Part shown: piece after piece, positions 1 through 7,370 of the stretch
How positions within the stretch are numbered: the stretch's first letter is position 1
Layout of the letters: every line of letters begins with the position of its first letter
Origin: UBA11858 sp964589145
GTDB taxonomy: Bacteria > Chloroflexota > Anaerolineae > Anaerolineales > UBA11858
DNA: 18,419 nt
Direction of reading: 5' to 3'
Assembly: GCA_964589145.1 (NCBI GenBank)
Contig: CAZPSL010000008.1
Span: forward strand, 1-18,419
Translations under genes and position numbers: made by a program
The notes under the pieces: generated by a model
Seen by the model: the letters and a program-made list of their open reading frames with translations, nothing else
What the model was told of the DNA's origin: nothing
Database searches by the model: none

Positions 1-1003
1 CGGCTCGCTGGACGTGATCGCCGACGCGGTGGAGCAGGCGGGTCTGCGGGCGGTGCTGTGCTACGAGGTCACCGACCGCAACGGCCCGGCGGGTGCCAGG
101 GCGGGCATCCGCGAGAATGTGCGCTTCCTGAAGAAGACGGAAGACCGGAACGTGAGGAGCGAGGAGGGAGGAGGGAAAAGCGAAGGCCGGGGCGCTTCAC
201 GCTCCACGCTTCTCCCTCCTCGGATCGCGGCCTCCTTCGGGCTGCACGCGCCGCTTACGTTGTCGGATGCCACTCTGGAGGCGGTCCGCAGCGCGGCCCC
301 CGCGGGGACGGGATTCCACACCCATTTGTCGGAGAGCCGCGACGACGGGCGTCACGTCGCCGAGATCGCCCATCTTCGTCCGGTGAACTGGCTGGCGAAG
401 TATGGTCTGCTGGGGCCGCGGTCCATCTTCGCACACGCCGTCCATGTGGATGAGCACGAGATGGAATTGCTTGCCGAGAGCGGTACCTGGGTCACGCATC
501 AGCCGCGCTCTAATATGAACAACGCCGTGGGGGTGGCGCGGGTCGAGCGGATGCTGGAAAAGGGCGTGCGCGTCGGCCTGGGCAACGACGGTTTCCCCAA
601 CGCGATGTGGTCGGAGTGGAAGACCGCTTACCTGCTGCACAAACTTGCCAACGAAGACCCCCGCCGCATGAACGGTTACACGGTGGTGGAGATGGCGGTT
701 TACAACAACGCCGCCCTGGCGAGCACCTACTTCCCTGAAACGCCGGTGGGGGTGCTGAAGCCGGGCGCCGCCGCCGACCTGATTTTTGTGGATTATCACC
801 CGCCCACGCCGCTCACACCCGGCAACCTGCCCTGGCACATCCTGTTCGGTTTCCATGAGAGCATGGTCACCACCACCATCGTCGCCGGTGAAGTGCTGAT
901 GCGCGACCGCGAACTGCTCACCCTGGACGAAGAAGCCATCACTGCCGAAGCCCGCGCTCTCGCCCCGCAGGTGTGGGAGCGGTATGAGGAAAACGTGTCG
1001 TAG
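1..1003 (+). CDS. ssnA: SsnA-like amidohydrolase (5'-truncated by window edge)
   Basis: The open frame enters from the left edge (first full codon at base 2) and stops with TAG at 1001-1003, so the N-terminus is missing. A GTG at 14 is internal. The visible part is the C-terminal two thirds of an amidohydrolase-superfamily TIM barrel. Metal and substrate motifs are present: HTHLSES, then FAHAVHVDEHE, QPRSNMNN and GLGNDG, whose Asp is the usual metal or catalytic acid. The C-terminal beta-sandwich part has the VGVLKPGAAADLIFVD signature. The sequence resembles putative aminohydrolase SsnA, a family linked to molybdenum-hydroxylase purine degradation; its substrate is unproven. A Mo hydroxylase subunit lies 4 kb away at 5164-7356. 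Oddity: about 28 extra, low-complexity Arg/Ser/Gly/Glu residues between the ENVRFLKK and IAASFGLHA segments are encoded by a heptamer hairpin (139-222). The family match is good; the exact reaction is not known. Confidence 0.8.
   Translation, partial: GSLDVIADAVEQAGLRAVLCYEVTDRNGPAGARAGIRENVRFLKKTEDRNVRSEEGGGKSEGRGASRSTLLPPRIAASFGLHAPLTLSDATLEAVRSAAPAGTGFHTHLSESRDDGRHVAEIAHLRPVNWLAKYGLLGPRSIFAHAVHVDEHEMELLAESGTWVTHQPRSNMNNAVGVARVERMLEKGVRVGLGNDGFPNAMWSEWKTAYLLHKLANEDPRRMNGYTVVEMAVYNNAALASTYFPETPVGVLKPGAAADLIFVDYHPPTPLTPGNLPWHILFGFHESMVTTTIVAGEVLMRDRELLTLDEEAITAEARALAPQVWERYEENVS
139..222. repeat. Heptamer-array hairpin inserted in frame in the amidohydrolase
   Basis: Purine-rich heptamers (GTGAGGA, GCGAGGA, GGGAGGA, GGGAAAA, GCGAAGG at 152-186) are followed after CCGGG by pyrimidine-rich heptamers (GCGCTTC, ACGCTCC, ACGCTTC, TCCCTCC at 192-219). 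The second block is roughly the reverse complement of the first, so the segment can fold as an imperfect hairpin. The frame stays open, and the encoded residues do not resemble the flanking amidohydrolase fold. The boundaries are my estimate from the periodicity. Confidence 0.6.
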
Positions 1004-1136
1004 GTACAGGGTACAATGTACAAAGTACAAAGTACAAGGTATAACGTACAATGTACAAAGTACAAGGTACAACGTGCAAAGTACAAAGTACCCTGTACGC
1101 TGTACCCTGTACCCTGTACGCCGTATGCCATACAAA
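1004..1136. repeat. Heptamer array 1 (GTACAAN then GTACCCT/GTACGCY)
   Basis: It begins on the base after the amidohydrolase stop codon. Eighteen consecutive 7-nt units occupy 1004-1129 without an indel, plus a degenerate ATACAAA at 1130-1136. Units start GTACAGG, GTACAAT, GTACAAA, and from 1088 change to GTACCCT, GTACGCT and GTACGCC. The opening GTACAGGGTACA can pair with TGTACCCTGTAC near the end. The following gene's ribosome binding site (AGGAG, 1138-1142) is immediately next to the array, so the array is the entire intergenic spacer. Confidence 0.9.
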
Positions 1137-1148
1137 CAGGAGATTGAG

Positions 1149-1508
1149 ATGGGAGGCATCCAGCAGTTTGAGGATATTCGTGCCTGGCAGGAGGCGCGGA
1201 TTTTGGTTCGGGATGTTTACACACTGACCGGAAGCGGTCGCTTTGCCAAAGATTTTGGCCTGCGGGACCAGATTCAACGAGCCGCGGTTTCTGTGATGAC
1301 CAACATAGCGGAAGGGTTTGGCGGCCGTTCCAACCCGGCCTTCAGACAGTTTCTAACCTATGCCCAACGATCAGCCCTTGAGGTTCAATCGCTGCTGTAT
1401 GTCGCTAAAGATGTGCAGTACATCACCGATGAGCAATTTGATCGTCTTTACCAACATGTTGCAAAAACAAACGCACTCATTGGCGCGCTGAAACAATCTC
1501 TGCGTTGA
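1149..1508 (+). CDS. Four-helix-bundle protein (S23 / Avd-like family)
   Basis: This 119-residue protein is the usual size for the family first described from 23S rRNA intervening sequences and related to the Avd accessory protein of diversity-generating retroelements. Recognisable features are the WQEA start of helix 1, a central LRDQIQRAAVSVMTNIAEGF segment (the family hallmark), and F-x3-L-x2-A-x2-S-x2-E in helix 3. The start at 1149 has AGGAG six bases upstream. An in-frame start at 984 would translate the repeat array and overlap the previous gene. Biochemical function is unknown; Avd relatives bind nucleic acid and a reverse transcriptase, but none is encoded here and there is no 23S gene nearby. 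Base composition is visibly more AT-rich than in neighbouring genes, suggesting acquisition. The gene is bracketed on both sides by GTACAAN heptamer arrays with no other spacer. Confidence 0.88.
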   Translation: MGGIQQFEDIRAWQEARILVRDVYTLTGSGRFAKDFGLRDQIQRAAVSVMTNIAEGFGGRSNPAFRQFLTYAQRSALEVQSLLYVAKDVQYITDEQFDRLYQHVAKTNALIGALKQSLR

Positions 1509-1512
1509 GAAC

Positions 1513-1606
1513 GTACGAAAACGTACAGAGTACAAGGTACAACGTACAAGGTACAACGTACAAAGTGCAAAGTACAACGTACCCTGTACCCTGTACGCCG
1601 TACCCC
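1513..1606. repeat. Heptamer array 2 (GTACAAN then GTACCCT/GTACGCC)
   Basis: After an irregular first unit (1513-1522), twelve units run in register from 1523 to 1606: GTACAGA, GTACAAG, GTACAAC and relatives, then GTACCCT twice, GTACGCC and GTACCCC. Its 1579-1602 stretch is identical to 1102-1125 of array 1. It starts a few bases after the four-helix-bundle stop codon and ends directly at the AAAGGAG ribosome binding site of the next gene. Confidence 0.9.
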
Positions 1607-1618
1607 AAAGGAGCCTGA

Positions 1619-2296
1619 ATGAAACCATCACCAACCCCCAACCTCACCATCGCCGTTCTTGGCGGCACCGGAAACGAAGGCCCCGGCCTGGCCATGCGCT
1701 GGGCGCACGCGGGCTACAAGGTCATCATCGGTTCGCGCAAGCGGGAGAAGGCCGAAGCCACTGCTGCCGAACTGAACGAAAAACTGGGCATTGACACCAT
1801 CACCGGCATGGAGAACGACTCCGCCGCCCGCGCCGCTGACATCTGCGTGCTGACCGTGGTTGCCTCGGCGCACGATGCCGCCCTCGAAGGCTTGCGGGAC
1901 GCCCTTCAGGGCAAGATTTTGGTGGATGCCACCGCCCGCTTGTCTTTTCCCTCCCTGAAGCCGCCCGCGCCCCCCTCCGCCCCGGAGATTGCCCAGCAAA
2001 TCCTCGGCGGGGGCGTGCGGGTGGTCGCCGCCTTCCAGAACGTCTCCGCGCACGCCCTGCACGACCTGAACAAGCCCGTCCAGACCGATGTGCTGGTCTG
2101 TTCCGATGACAAAGACGCCGCTCAACAGGTCATCGAACTGGCCCGCGGCGGGGGCATGGGCGCCTACTACGCCGGAAAACTCGCCAACGCCATCACCGTG
2201 GAAGGGCTGACCTCGCTCCTGATTGTGATGAACAAGCACTACAAGGTCAAAACCGCCTCGGTGAAAATCACGGGGCTGCCAGCGTCCGCAGATTGA
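1619..2296 (+). CDS. npdG: NADPH-dependent F420 reductase
   Basis: This enzyme transfers hydride between NADP(H) and coenzyme F420 in the cytoplasm. The 225-residue protein has an N-terminal Rossmann fold with the dinucleotide loop GGTGNEGPG (about residues 15-23) following IAVL. Next comes IGSRKREKA (about 37-45), where the Ser-Arg-Lys cluster is the typical 2'-phosphate (NADP) contact. The C-terminal MNKHYKVKTASVKITG is characteristic of the family, and full length matches. The start at 1619 has AAAGGAG five bases upstream, abutting heptamer array 2. The next gene is the F420 glutamate ligase cofE, which strongly supports the F420 assignment over a generic pyrroline-5-carboxylate-reductase-like NADP protein. 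The two are probably co-transcribed across an 82-nt gap holding a palindrome. Confidence 0.92.
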   Translation: MKPSPTPNLTIAVLGGTGNEGPGLAMRWAHAGYKVIIGSRKREKAEATAAELNEKLGIDTITGMENDSAARAADICVLTVVASAHDAALEGLRDALQGKILVDATARLSFPSLKPPAPPSAPEIAQQILGGGVRVVAAFQNVSAHALHDLNKPVQTDVLVCSDDKDAAQQVIELARGGGMGAYYAGKLANAITVEGLTSLLIVMNKHYKVKTASVKITGLPASAD

Positions 2297-2315
2297 ATGG
2301 ATTGCGAATTGCATT

Positions 2316-2348
2316 AGGACTGGCAGTCCTGCCAGGACTGCCAGTCCT
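2316..2348. repeat. 33-bp palindrome, copy A (outer stem AGGACT/AGTCCT)
   Basis: A perfect inverted repeat with 14-bp arms around a TGCCA centre, between npdG and cofE. It is one of four copies in the window (5040-5072, 9542-9574, 12135-12167) that share the core CTGGCAGTCC...GGACTGCCAG while the outer bases vary in paired fashion. No T-tract follows, so it is not an obvious intrinsic terminator. Confidence 0.9.
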
Positions 2349-2378
2349 GATACTTGCAACCCGTTACTTTCAACCCTG

Positions 2379-3158
2379 ATGCTCACCCTCACCCCCCTGC
2401 CCGGAATCCCGCTCATCCAGTCTGGCGACGACCTCGCCGCGCTCATTCTTCAAACTTGCGAACAGGCAAACTTGCAACTTGCTGACGGCGACGTTCTTGT
2501 CCTTGCCCAGAAAATCGTCTCCAAGGCCGAGGGGCGACTGGTCAACCTGGCGGAGGTGGAACCCTCCACCAAGGCGGTGGTCTATGCCGTTGAGACGGAG
2601 AAAGACCCTCATCTGGTGGAGTTGATCCTCCGGGAGAGCCGCACAGTGCTGCGCACCCGCCCCGGGCTGATTATCGTTGAACACCGCCTGGGGTTCGTGT
2701 GCGCCAACGCGGGCATTGACCATTCCAACGTCGCTCCGCCCCGTACCGATGAAGGCGAGAAACCGGATGACGAATGGTACCTCCTGCTCCCCGAAGACCC
2801 CGATGCCTCCGCCGCGGCCCTGCGCGCCCGCCTGGAGGCTGCGACCGGTGCCCGGTTGGGCGTCGCTATCATCGATTCGCACGGGCGCGCCTGGCGTAAC
2901 GGCACGGTCGGAGTGTGCATCGGGCTGTCCGGGCTGCCCGGCGTGGTGGATTTGCGCGGCGAGCCGGACCTGTTCGGGTACGAGTTGCGCGTCACCGAGG
3001 TCGGCGCGGCGGACGAACTGGCCGCGGCTGCCTCACTGGTGATGGGGCAGGCCGCCGAGGGCACGCCCGTTGTTCATGTGCGCGGTTTCCCCTATCCGCT
3101 GCGGGAGGGCAACCTGAACGAACTGCTCCGCCCCAGGGAACGGGACCTGTTCCGGTGA
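2379..3158 (+). CDS. cofE: Coenzyme F420-0:L-glutamate ligase
   Basis: CofE adds L-glutamate residues to the lactyl-phosphate side chain of F420-0 using GTP and divalent or monovalent cations. The 259-residue length fits the single-domain ligase (actinobacterial FbiB carries an extra C-terminal domain, absent here). Family motifs visible are LAQKIVSKAEGR (about residues 42-53), CANAGIDHSNV (about 107-117), DSHGRAWRNGTVGVCIGLSG (about 166-185) and a C-terminal SLVMGQAAEGTPVV. No Shine-Dalgarno is visible before the ATG at 2379; the upstream bases are pyrimidine-rich and follow palindrome A, so initiation may be leaderless-like or coupled. It lies directly downstream of npdG, giving an F420 synthesis-and-reduction pair; no other cof genes are in the window. 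Confidence 0.93.
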   Translation: MLTLTPLPGIPLIQSGDDLAALILQTCEQANLQLADGDVLVLAQKIVSKAEGRLVNLAEVEPSTKAVVYAVETEKDPHLVELILRESRTVLRTRPGLIIVEHRLGFVCANAGIDHSNVAPPRTDEGEKPDDEWYLLLPEDPDASAAALRARLEAATGARLGVAIIDSHGRAWRNGTVGVCIGLSGLPGVVDLRGEPDLFGYELRVTEVGAADELAAAASLVMGQAAEGTPVVHVRGFPYPLREGNLNELLRPRERDLFR

Positions 3159-3204
3159 ACAGCCTTCCTGTCACTCTTCTGCGCGCGCTTTTCTTCCCCT
3201 GCAC

Positions 3205-5019
3205 ATGAGTTTTTTCTCCGGCCTTGGTGCCGAATCCTACGACCGCAAATACTCCGATCGTGAACTGGTACGGCGGATTCTGGTTTACTTCAAGCCGCAC
3301 CGCACCCGTTTGCTGTGGGTCGCCTTCTGGCTGGCGGTGATCTCCGTGACATCAGCAGCCGCGCCGATGCTGGTCTCGCACGGGTTGGATATGCTGGCGA
3401 CCACCCCGGCGGCGTACCTGCTGTGGGCTTTGGCGGGAATGGTGTTCCTGATGGGGGTAATCACCTGGGGCGGTAACTGGGTGCGCCGCCGCCTGATGGC
3501 GCGCGTGGTCGGTGATGTGATTTATGAACTGCAATCTGATGGCTTCCGGGCCGTGGCGGAACACGATCTTTCGTTCTACGACAAATTTTCATCCGGGCGC
3601 ATTGTCTCGCGGCTGACCTCAGACACGCGCGATTTTGGTCAACTGGTCACCTTCGTTGCCGACCTGATTTCACAGTTTACCCAGGCGCTGATTTTGGCGG
3701 TAGTTTTGGTGCGTATCGAATGGCACCTGGCGCTGGTGGTGTTTGCTTTCATCCCCATTCTGTTTGCCGCGGCGATGAGTTTCCGCCGCCTGGCACGCAC
3801 CGTCACCCGCCGCGGGATGCGGGCGATGGCAAACGTCAATGCTGCCATCAAGGAGACAGTGAGCGGTATTGCGGTTGCCAAAAACTTCCGTCAGGAGCAG
3901 AGCATTTTCAATGAATTTGATGATGCCAACCAGAGTTCGTTTCGCGTCAACGTGCGGCGGGGTCTTGTCCTTTCACTGATTTTTCCATCGCTCAACGCCC
4001 TGAGCGGCATTGCCGTTGCCGTGCTGGTTTACGTCGGTGTGCTGAGCGCGGTGCATGGCGTGGTTTCGGTAGGGGTGCTGTACCTGTTCTTCCTCAGCCA
4101 GGACCGCTTTTTCTTCCCCGTCATCAACCTTTCGGCTTTCTGGACTCAGGTACAATCAGGCCTGTCGGCGGCGGAGCGCATCTTTGCGCTGGTGGATGCA
4201 GATACCGCGGTGGTGCAGACCGCCCAAAATCCGGTACCGCGCTTGCGGGGGGAGATTCAGTTTGAAAATGTGACTTTCCGTTACTCGGAGAAGGAATCCG
4301 TCCTGCGGGGTTTCGACCTCCACATCCGCCCTGGGGAAAGCATTGCCCTGGTGGGGCATACCGGGGCAGGGAAATCCTCTATTGCCCGGCTGATTGCCCG
4401 GTTTTATGAGTTTCAGGCAGGGCGCATCCTGATAGACGGGCACGACATCCGGGTGTTTGACCTCCCGGATTATCGGCGGCAACTTGGTATTGTTTCCCAA
4501 TCTCCATTTTTGTTTAGCGGAACGGTTGCCGAAAACATTGCCTATGCCCGGTCAGGGATGGCTGAAGCCGAAATTTTGCAGATCTCCCGCAAAATCGGCG
4601 GCGGGGAGTGGCTTGAATCACTGCCTCAGGGGCTGCAAACCGAGGTGGGGGAGCGCGGCAGCCGCCTTTCGATGGGGCAGCGGCAACTGGTGGCCTTGCT
4701 GCGGGTACTGGTGCAGGAACCGGCTATTTTCATTTTGGATGAGGCCACCGCCAGTATTGACCCCTTTACCGAGTATCAGATTCAACAAGCCCTGGACCTG
4801 ATTTTACGGAACAGCACCAGCATTCTGATTGCGCACCGTCTTTCGACAGTCAGGGCTGCTGACCGCATCATTGTGCTGGAGCGCGGCCGTATTATCGAAT
4901 CCGGAAACCATGAGTTTTTGCTGGCGCAGGGCGGCCACTATGCCGAACTCTACAATACCTATTTCCGGCACCAAAGTCTGGCTTATGTGGAGCAGGTGCG
5001 GCAGAATACGGGGGAATGA
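3205..5019 (+). CDS. ABC exporter half-transporter (TMD-NBD fusion)
   Basis: This 604-residue protein has the type IV exporter layout: an N-terminal transmembrane domain (several hydrophobic segments between about 35 and 310) followed by a nucleotide-binding domain. NBD motifs are Walker A GHTGAGKSS (384-392), a Q-loop in SQSPF, signature LSMGQ (488-492, Met in place of the more common Gly), Walker B IFILDEATAS with D512/E513, and the H-loop His544 in IAHRLST. All catalytic residues are present, so it should hydrolyse ATP as a homo- or heterodimer; no partner gene is adjacent. Substrate (lipid, drug or peptide) cannot be read from the sequence. The start at 3205 lies 46 nt after cofE and lacks a clear Shine-Dalgarno. 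It may be read through from the F420 genes. A palindrome (5040-5072) follows the stop codon. Confidence 0.93.
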   Translation: MSFFSGLGAESYDRKYSDRELVRRILVYFKPHRTRLLWVAFWLAVISVTSAAAPMLVSHGLDMLATTPAAYLLWALAGMVFLMGVITWGGNWVRRRLMARVVGDVIYELQSDGFRAVAEHDLSFYDKFSSGRIVSRLTSDTRDFGQLVTFVADLISQFTQALILAVVLVRIEWHLALVVFAFIPILFAAAMSFRRLARTVTRRGMRAMANVNAAIKETVSGIAVAKNFRQEQSIFNEFDDANQSSFRVNVRRGLVLSLIFPSLNALSGIAVAVLVYVGVLSAVHGVVSVGVLYLFFLSQDRFFFPVINLSAFWTQVQSGLSAAERIFALVDADTAVVQTAQNPVPRLRGEIQFENVTFRYSEKESVLRGFDLHIRPGESIALVGHTGAGKSSIARLIARFYEFQAGRILIDGHDIRVFDLPDYRRQLGIVSQSPFLFSGTVAENIAYARSGMAEAEILQISRKIGGGEWLESLPQGLQTEVGERGSRLSMGQRQLVALLRVLVQEPAIFILDEATASIDPFTEYQIQQALDLILRNSTSILIAHRLSTVRAADRIIVLERGRIIESGNHEFLLAQGGHYAELYNTYFRHQSLAYVEQVRQNTGE

Positions 5020-5039
5020 AGGCTTTTCGCATTGCAGCG

Positions 5040-5072
5040 ACGGCTGGCGGTCCTGCCAGGACTGCCAGCCGT
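5040..5072. repeat. 33-bp palindrome, copy B (outer stem ACGGCT/AGCCGT)
   Basis: It lies 20 nt after the ABC transporter stop, in the 144-nt gap between two convergent genes. Relative to the other copies it has changed both arms of the outer stem in a compensatory way. It also carries one internal change (GGCGGTCC against GGACTGCC) that leaves a G-U pair in RNA read from the + strand, the strand on which the upstream gene is transcribed. The rest of the gap (5073-5163) shows nothing recognisable. Confidence 0.85.
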
Positions 5073-5163
5073 GAGCGGAAACTGGCCTCGCAGTTCAAGC
5101 CGCGCGAAACGTGCAAGGTCTCATACGTTTGGATTTTCGGAGCGGGAAATTTTGGGGTTTTGT

Positions 5164-7356
5164 TCAGATTTTCCCCAGGCCGCGCAGGACGCGCTCCGGG
5201 GTGAGGGGGAAATCGTCGAACCACACGCCGGTGGCATCGTGCAGGGCGGCGATCACCGCCGGGGCGAGGGGGATGAAGGGCATCTCGCCCATGCCGCGGG
5301 CGCCGAAGGGGCCGCGCGGGTCGGGGTATTCCAAAATCACGGATTTGACCTGCTCCGGGATGTCCAGCACGGTGGGGATCAGGTAGGTGGAGAGTTGGTC
5401 GGTCTGGACGTGGCCGCCGGACTGCCGGAAGCGCTCGGTGATGGCATAGCCGGCGGCCTGCACCACCGCGCCTTCGATTTGCCCCTCGACCTGCTGGGGA
5501 TTGATGGCTTGACCCACATCGTCGGCGGCGACCACGTTGAGCAGGCGGATTTGCCCGGTTTCGGCGTCCACTTCGAGTTCCACGGCTTCGGCGACGTAGC
5601 CGTAGGCGAAATTCGGGTCGCAGTGGCCGTCTTCGGGGTCAAAGGGGGTGGTGGCGGGCGGACGGTAGGTGTAGGTAGCGATAGCGGGGCGCTCTCCGTG
5701 CTGCCGTTTTTCGAGAGCGGCTGCCGCCGCGCCGCGGATGGAGTTCCCGGCCATGAAGGTCATCCGCGAAGCCGAAACGCTGCCAGAGTTCTCGGTTTTG
5801 GCGGTATCCGCCAGCACCAGACGGATTTTCTCCGGCGGCAGGTTGAGGGCTTCGGCGGACATTTGCAGGATGGCGGTGTGGGTGCCCTGCCCGACTTCGG
5901 CGGCGGCGTGGTGAACCACGGCGTATTCGATTTCCGCATCCCCGTGGAGTTCGACGATGGCGGTGCAACTTTCCGGCGCGCCGAAGGAGAAGCCCACATT
6001 TTTGAAGCCGCAGGCGAAACCCATGCCCCGCCGTATCTGCTGTTCGGCAGCCGTTTGGCCTTCGGTCTTTCGCCCCCAATCGAAGGCTTCGGCGCATTTT
6101 TCCACCACCTGGGGCATGGAGACGCCCGGCGGGAGCGGAGTGCCCACGGAGATAATCGAGCCGTCGCGGACGATGTTCTTCATCCGCAGTTCCACGGGGT
6201 CCATGCCGAGGGCTTCGGCGAGTTTGTTCATCTGCGTTTCGGCGGCGAATGCGCCTTGCGGCCCGCCGAAACCGCGGAACGCGCCGCCGGGGATGTGGTT
6301 GGTGTAAACCGCGTAGGCATCCACCTTGACGTTGGGAATTTCGTAGGGGCCGGTACACATCAGAGTGGCGTTGCCCAGCACTTTGGTGGAGGTGTAGGCG
6401 TAGGCGCCCGCGTCCTCGACCAGTTCCACCTCGGCGGCGGTGATTTTGCCGTCCCTGGTGGCGCCCCAGCGGGTGCGGATGACGTAGGGATGCCGCTTGT
6501 GATGCCCGATGATGGATTCTTCGCGGCTCCAGATAATTTTTACGGGGCGGTCAATGCCGCGCTCGTGGAGTTTGAGCGCGGCCAGGGCGAGCACAATCTG
6601 GATGGACATATCCTCGCGCCCGCCGAATGCGCCGCCGATGGCGGGGTGGATGACGCGCACCCGCTCCTCGGGGAGGTTCAGGGCGTGGGCGATTTGTTCG
6701 CGTTCCTCGTGGAGCCACTGTCCCCCGGCGGCTACGGTGACGCGGCCTTCCTCGTCCATGTAGGCAAGACCGGCTTCGGGCTGGAGGTAGGCGTGTTCCT
6801 GCGCGGGGGTGCGGTATTCGCTTTCGACGATGACATCCGCCGCCGCGAAGCCCGCTTCCACGTCGCCTTTGCGGACGCGGTATTGCAGGATGACGTTGCT
6901 TTCCTTGTCGGGGTGCAGAAGCGGCGCGTCGGGCTGGCGGGCGGCTTCGGGGTCGGTGACCACCGGCAAATCCCGGTATTGAACCTCGATCAGATCGCGG
7001 GCGCGGGCGGCGATTTCCGGGGTTTCGGCAATCACCAGGGCAACCTGATCACCCACAAAGCGGACGCGGTCGGCATAGGGCTTGCCGGAGCCGGGGCCGC
7101 ACAGAACCGGCTGGTCGGGCATGATCAGGCCGTACTCGTTGTTGGGGACGTCTTTGGCGGTGAGCACGGCGATCACGCCATCCAGGGCTTCGGCGGCACT
7201 CGTGTCAATGTGCTCGATGACCGCGTGGGGGCGGCGGGCGAAAAGAATTTTCATGTGCGCCTGGTTGGGCAGGTTGATGTCGCCGGGGTACTGGGCTTCA
7301 CCGAGCACTTTGGCGACGGCATCTACGCGGGGGAGGGGGATTCCGATGTGGGTCAT
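5164..7356 (-). CDS. Xanthine dehydrogenase-family molybdopterin-binding subunit
   Basis: This 730-residue protein is the large Mo subunit of a xanthine-oxidase-family hydroxylase (XdhA/PucD/CoxL-like). Such enzymes hydroxylate purines, aldehydes or N-heterocycles with water-derived oxygen. Visible motifs in order: N-terminal IGIPLPRVDAVAKVLGEAQY hammerhead start, GGAFGGRED (241-249), PGGAFRGFGGPQGAFAAE (about 357-373), AAEVGQGTHT (485-494) and GARGMGE (685-691), where Glu691 is the expected catalytic base. Length is normal. The CoxL-type AYRGAGR loop is absent, which argues against CO dehydrogenase. Its Fe-S and FAD subunits are not adjacent: downstream is a convergent transporter and upstream an unrelated-looking gene. 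No Shine-Dalgarno precedes the ATG. It is co-oriented with, and 86 nt downstream of, the 7443-9203 gene, the gap being G-rich repeat. Purine is a reasonable substrate guess from the SsnA-like neighbour but is not proven. Confidence 0.92.
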   Translation of the reverse strand: MTHIGIPLPRVDAVAKVLGEAQYPGDINLPNQAHMKILFARRPHAVIEHIDTSAAEALDGVIAVLTAKDVPNNEYGLIMPDQPVLCGPGSGKPYADRVRFVGDQVALVIAETPEIAARARDLIEVQYRDLPVVTDPEAARQPDAPLLHPDKESNVILQYRVRKGDVEAGFAAADVIVESEYRTPAQEHAYLQPEAGLAYMDEEGRVTVAAGGQWLHEEREQIAHALNLPEERVRVIHPAIGGAFGGREDMSIQIVLALAALKLHERGIDRPVKIIWSREESIIGHHKRHPYVIRTRWGATRDGKITAAEVELVEDAGAYAYTSTKVLGNATLMCTGPYEIPNVKVDAYAVYTNHIPGGAFRGFGGPQGAFAAETQMNKLAEALGMDPVELRMKNIVRDGSIISVGTPLPPGVSMPQVVEKCAEAFDWGRKTEGQTAAEQQIRRGMGFACGFKNVGFSFGAPESCTAIVELHGDAEIEYAVVHHAAAEVGQGTHTAILQMSAEALNLPPEKIRLVLADTAKTENSGSVSASRMTFMAGNSIRGAAAAALEKRQHGERPAIATYTYRPPATTPFDPEDGHCDPNFAYGYVAEAVELEVDAETGQIRLLNVVAADDVGQAINPQQVEGQIEGAVVQAAGYAITERFRQSGGHVQTDQLSTYLIPTVLDIPEQVKSVILEYPDPRGPFGARGMGEMPFIPLAPAVIAALHDATGVWFDDFPLTPERVLRGLGKI

Positions 7357-7370
7357 GGTCGTTGGATGGG

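Noticed and set aside
984..1148. N-terminal extension of the four-helix-bundle protein from an ATG at 984
   Set aside because: It would translate the repeat array and overlap the amidohydrolase end; the ATG at 1149 has a good ribosome binding site and matches family length.
197..1277. Minus-strand frames rich in TLYxVxCTLY repeats
   Set aside because: A 7-nt repeat read in triplets gives a 7-residue peptide repeat in any frame; these are array translations antisense to real genes.
1004..1606. Diversity-generating retroelement
   Set aside because: The Avd-like protein is suggestive, but there is no reverse transcriptase gene and no template/variable repeat pair in the window.
1004..1606. 23S rRNA intervening sequence
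   Set aside because: The four-helix-bundle family occurs in such sequences, but no rRNA sequence flanks this copy.
5040..5072. Palindromes as rho-independent terminators
   Set aside because: None of the four 33-bp copies is followed by a T-tract on either strand, unlike the real terminator at 16123-16163.
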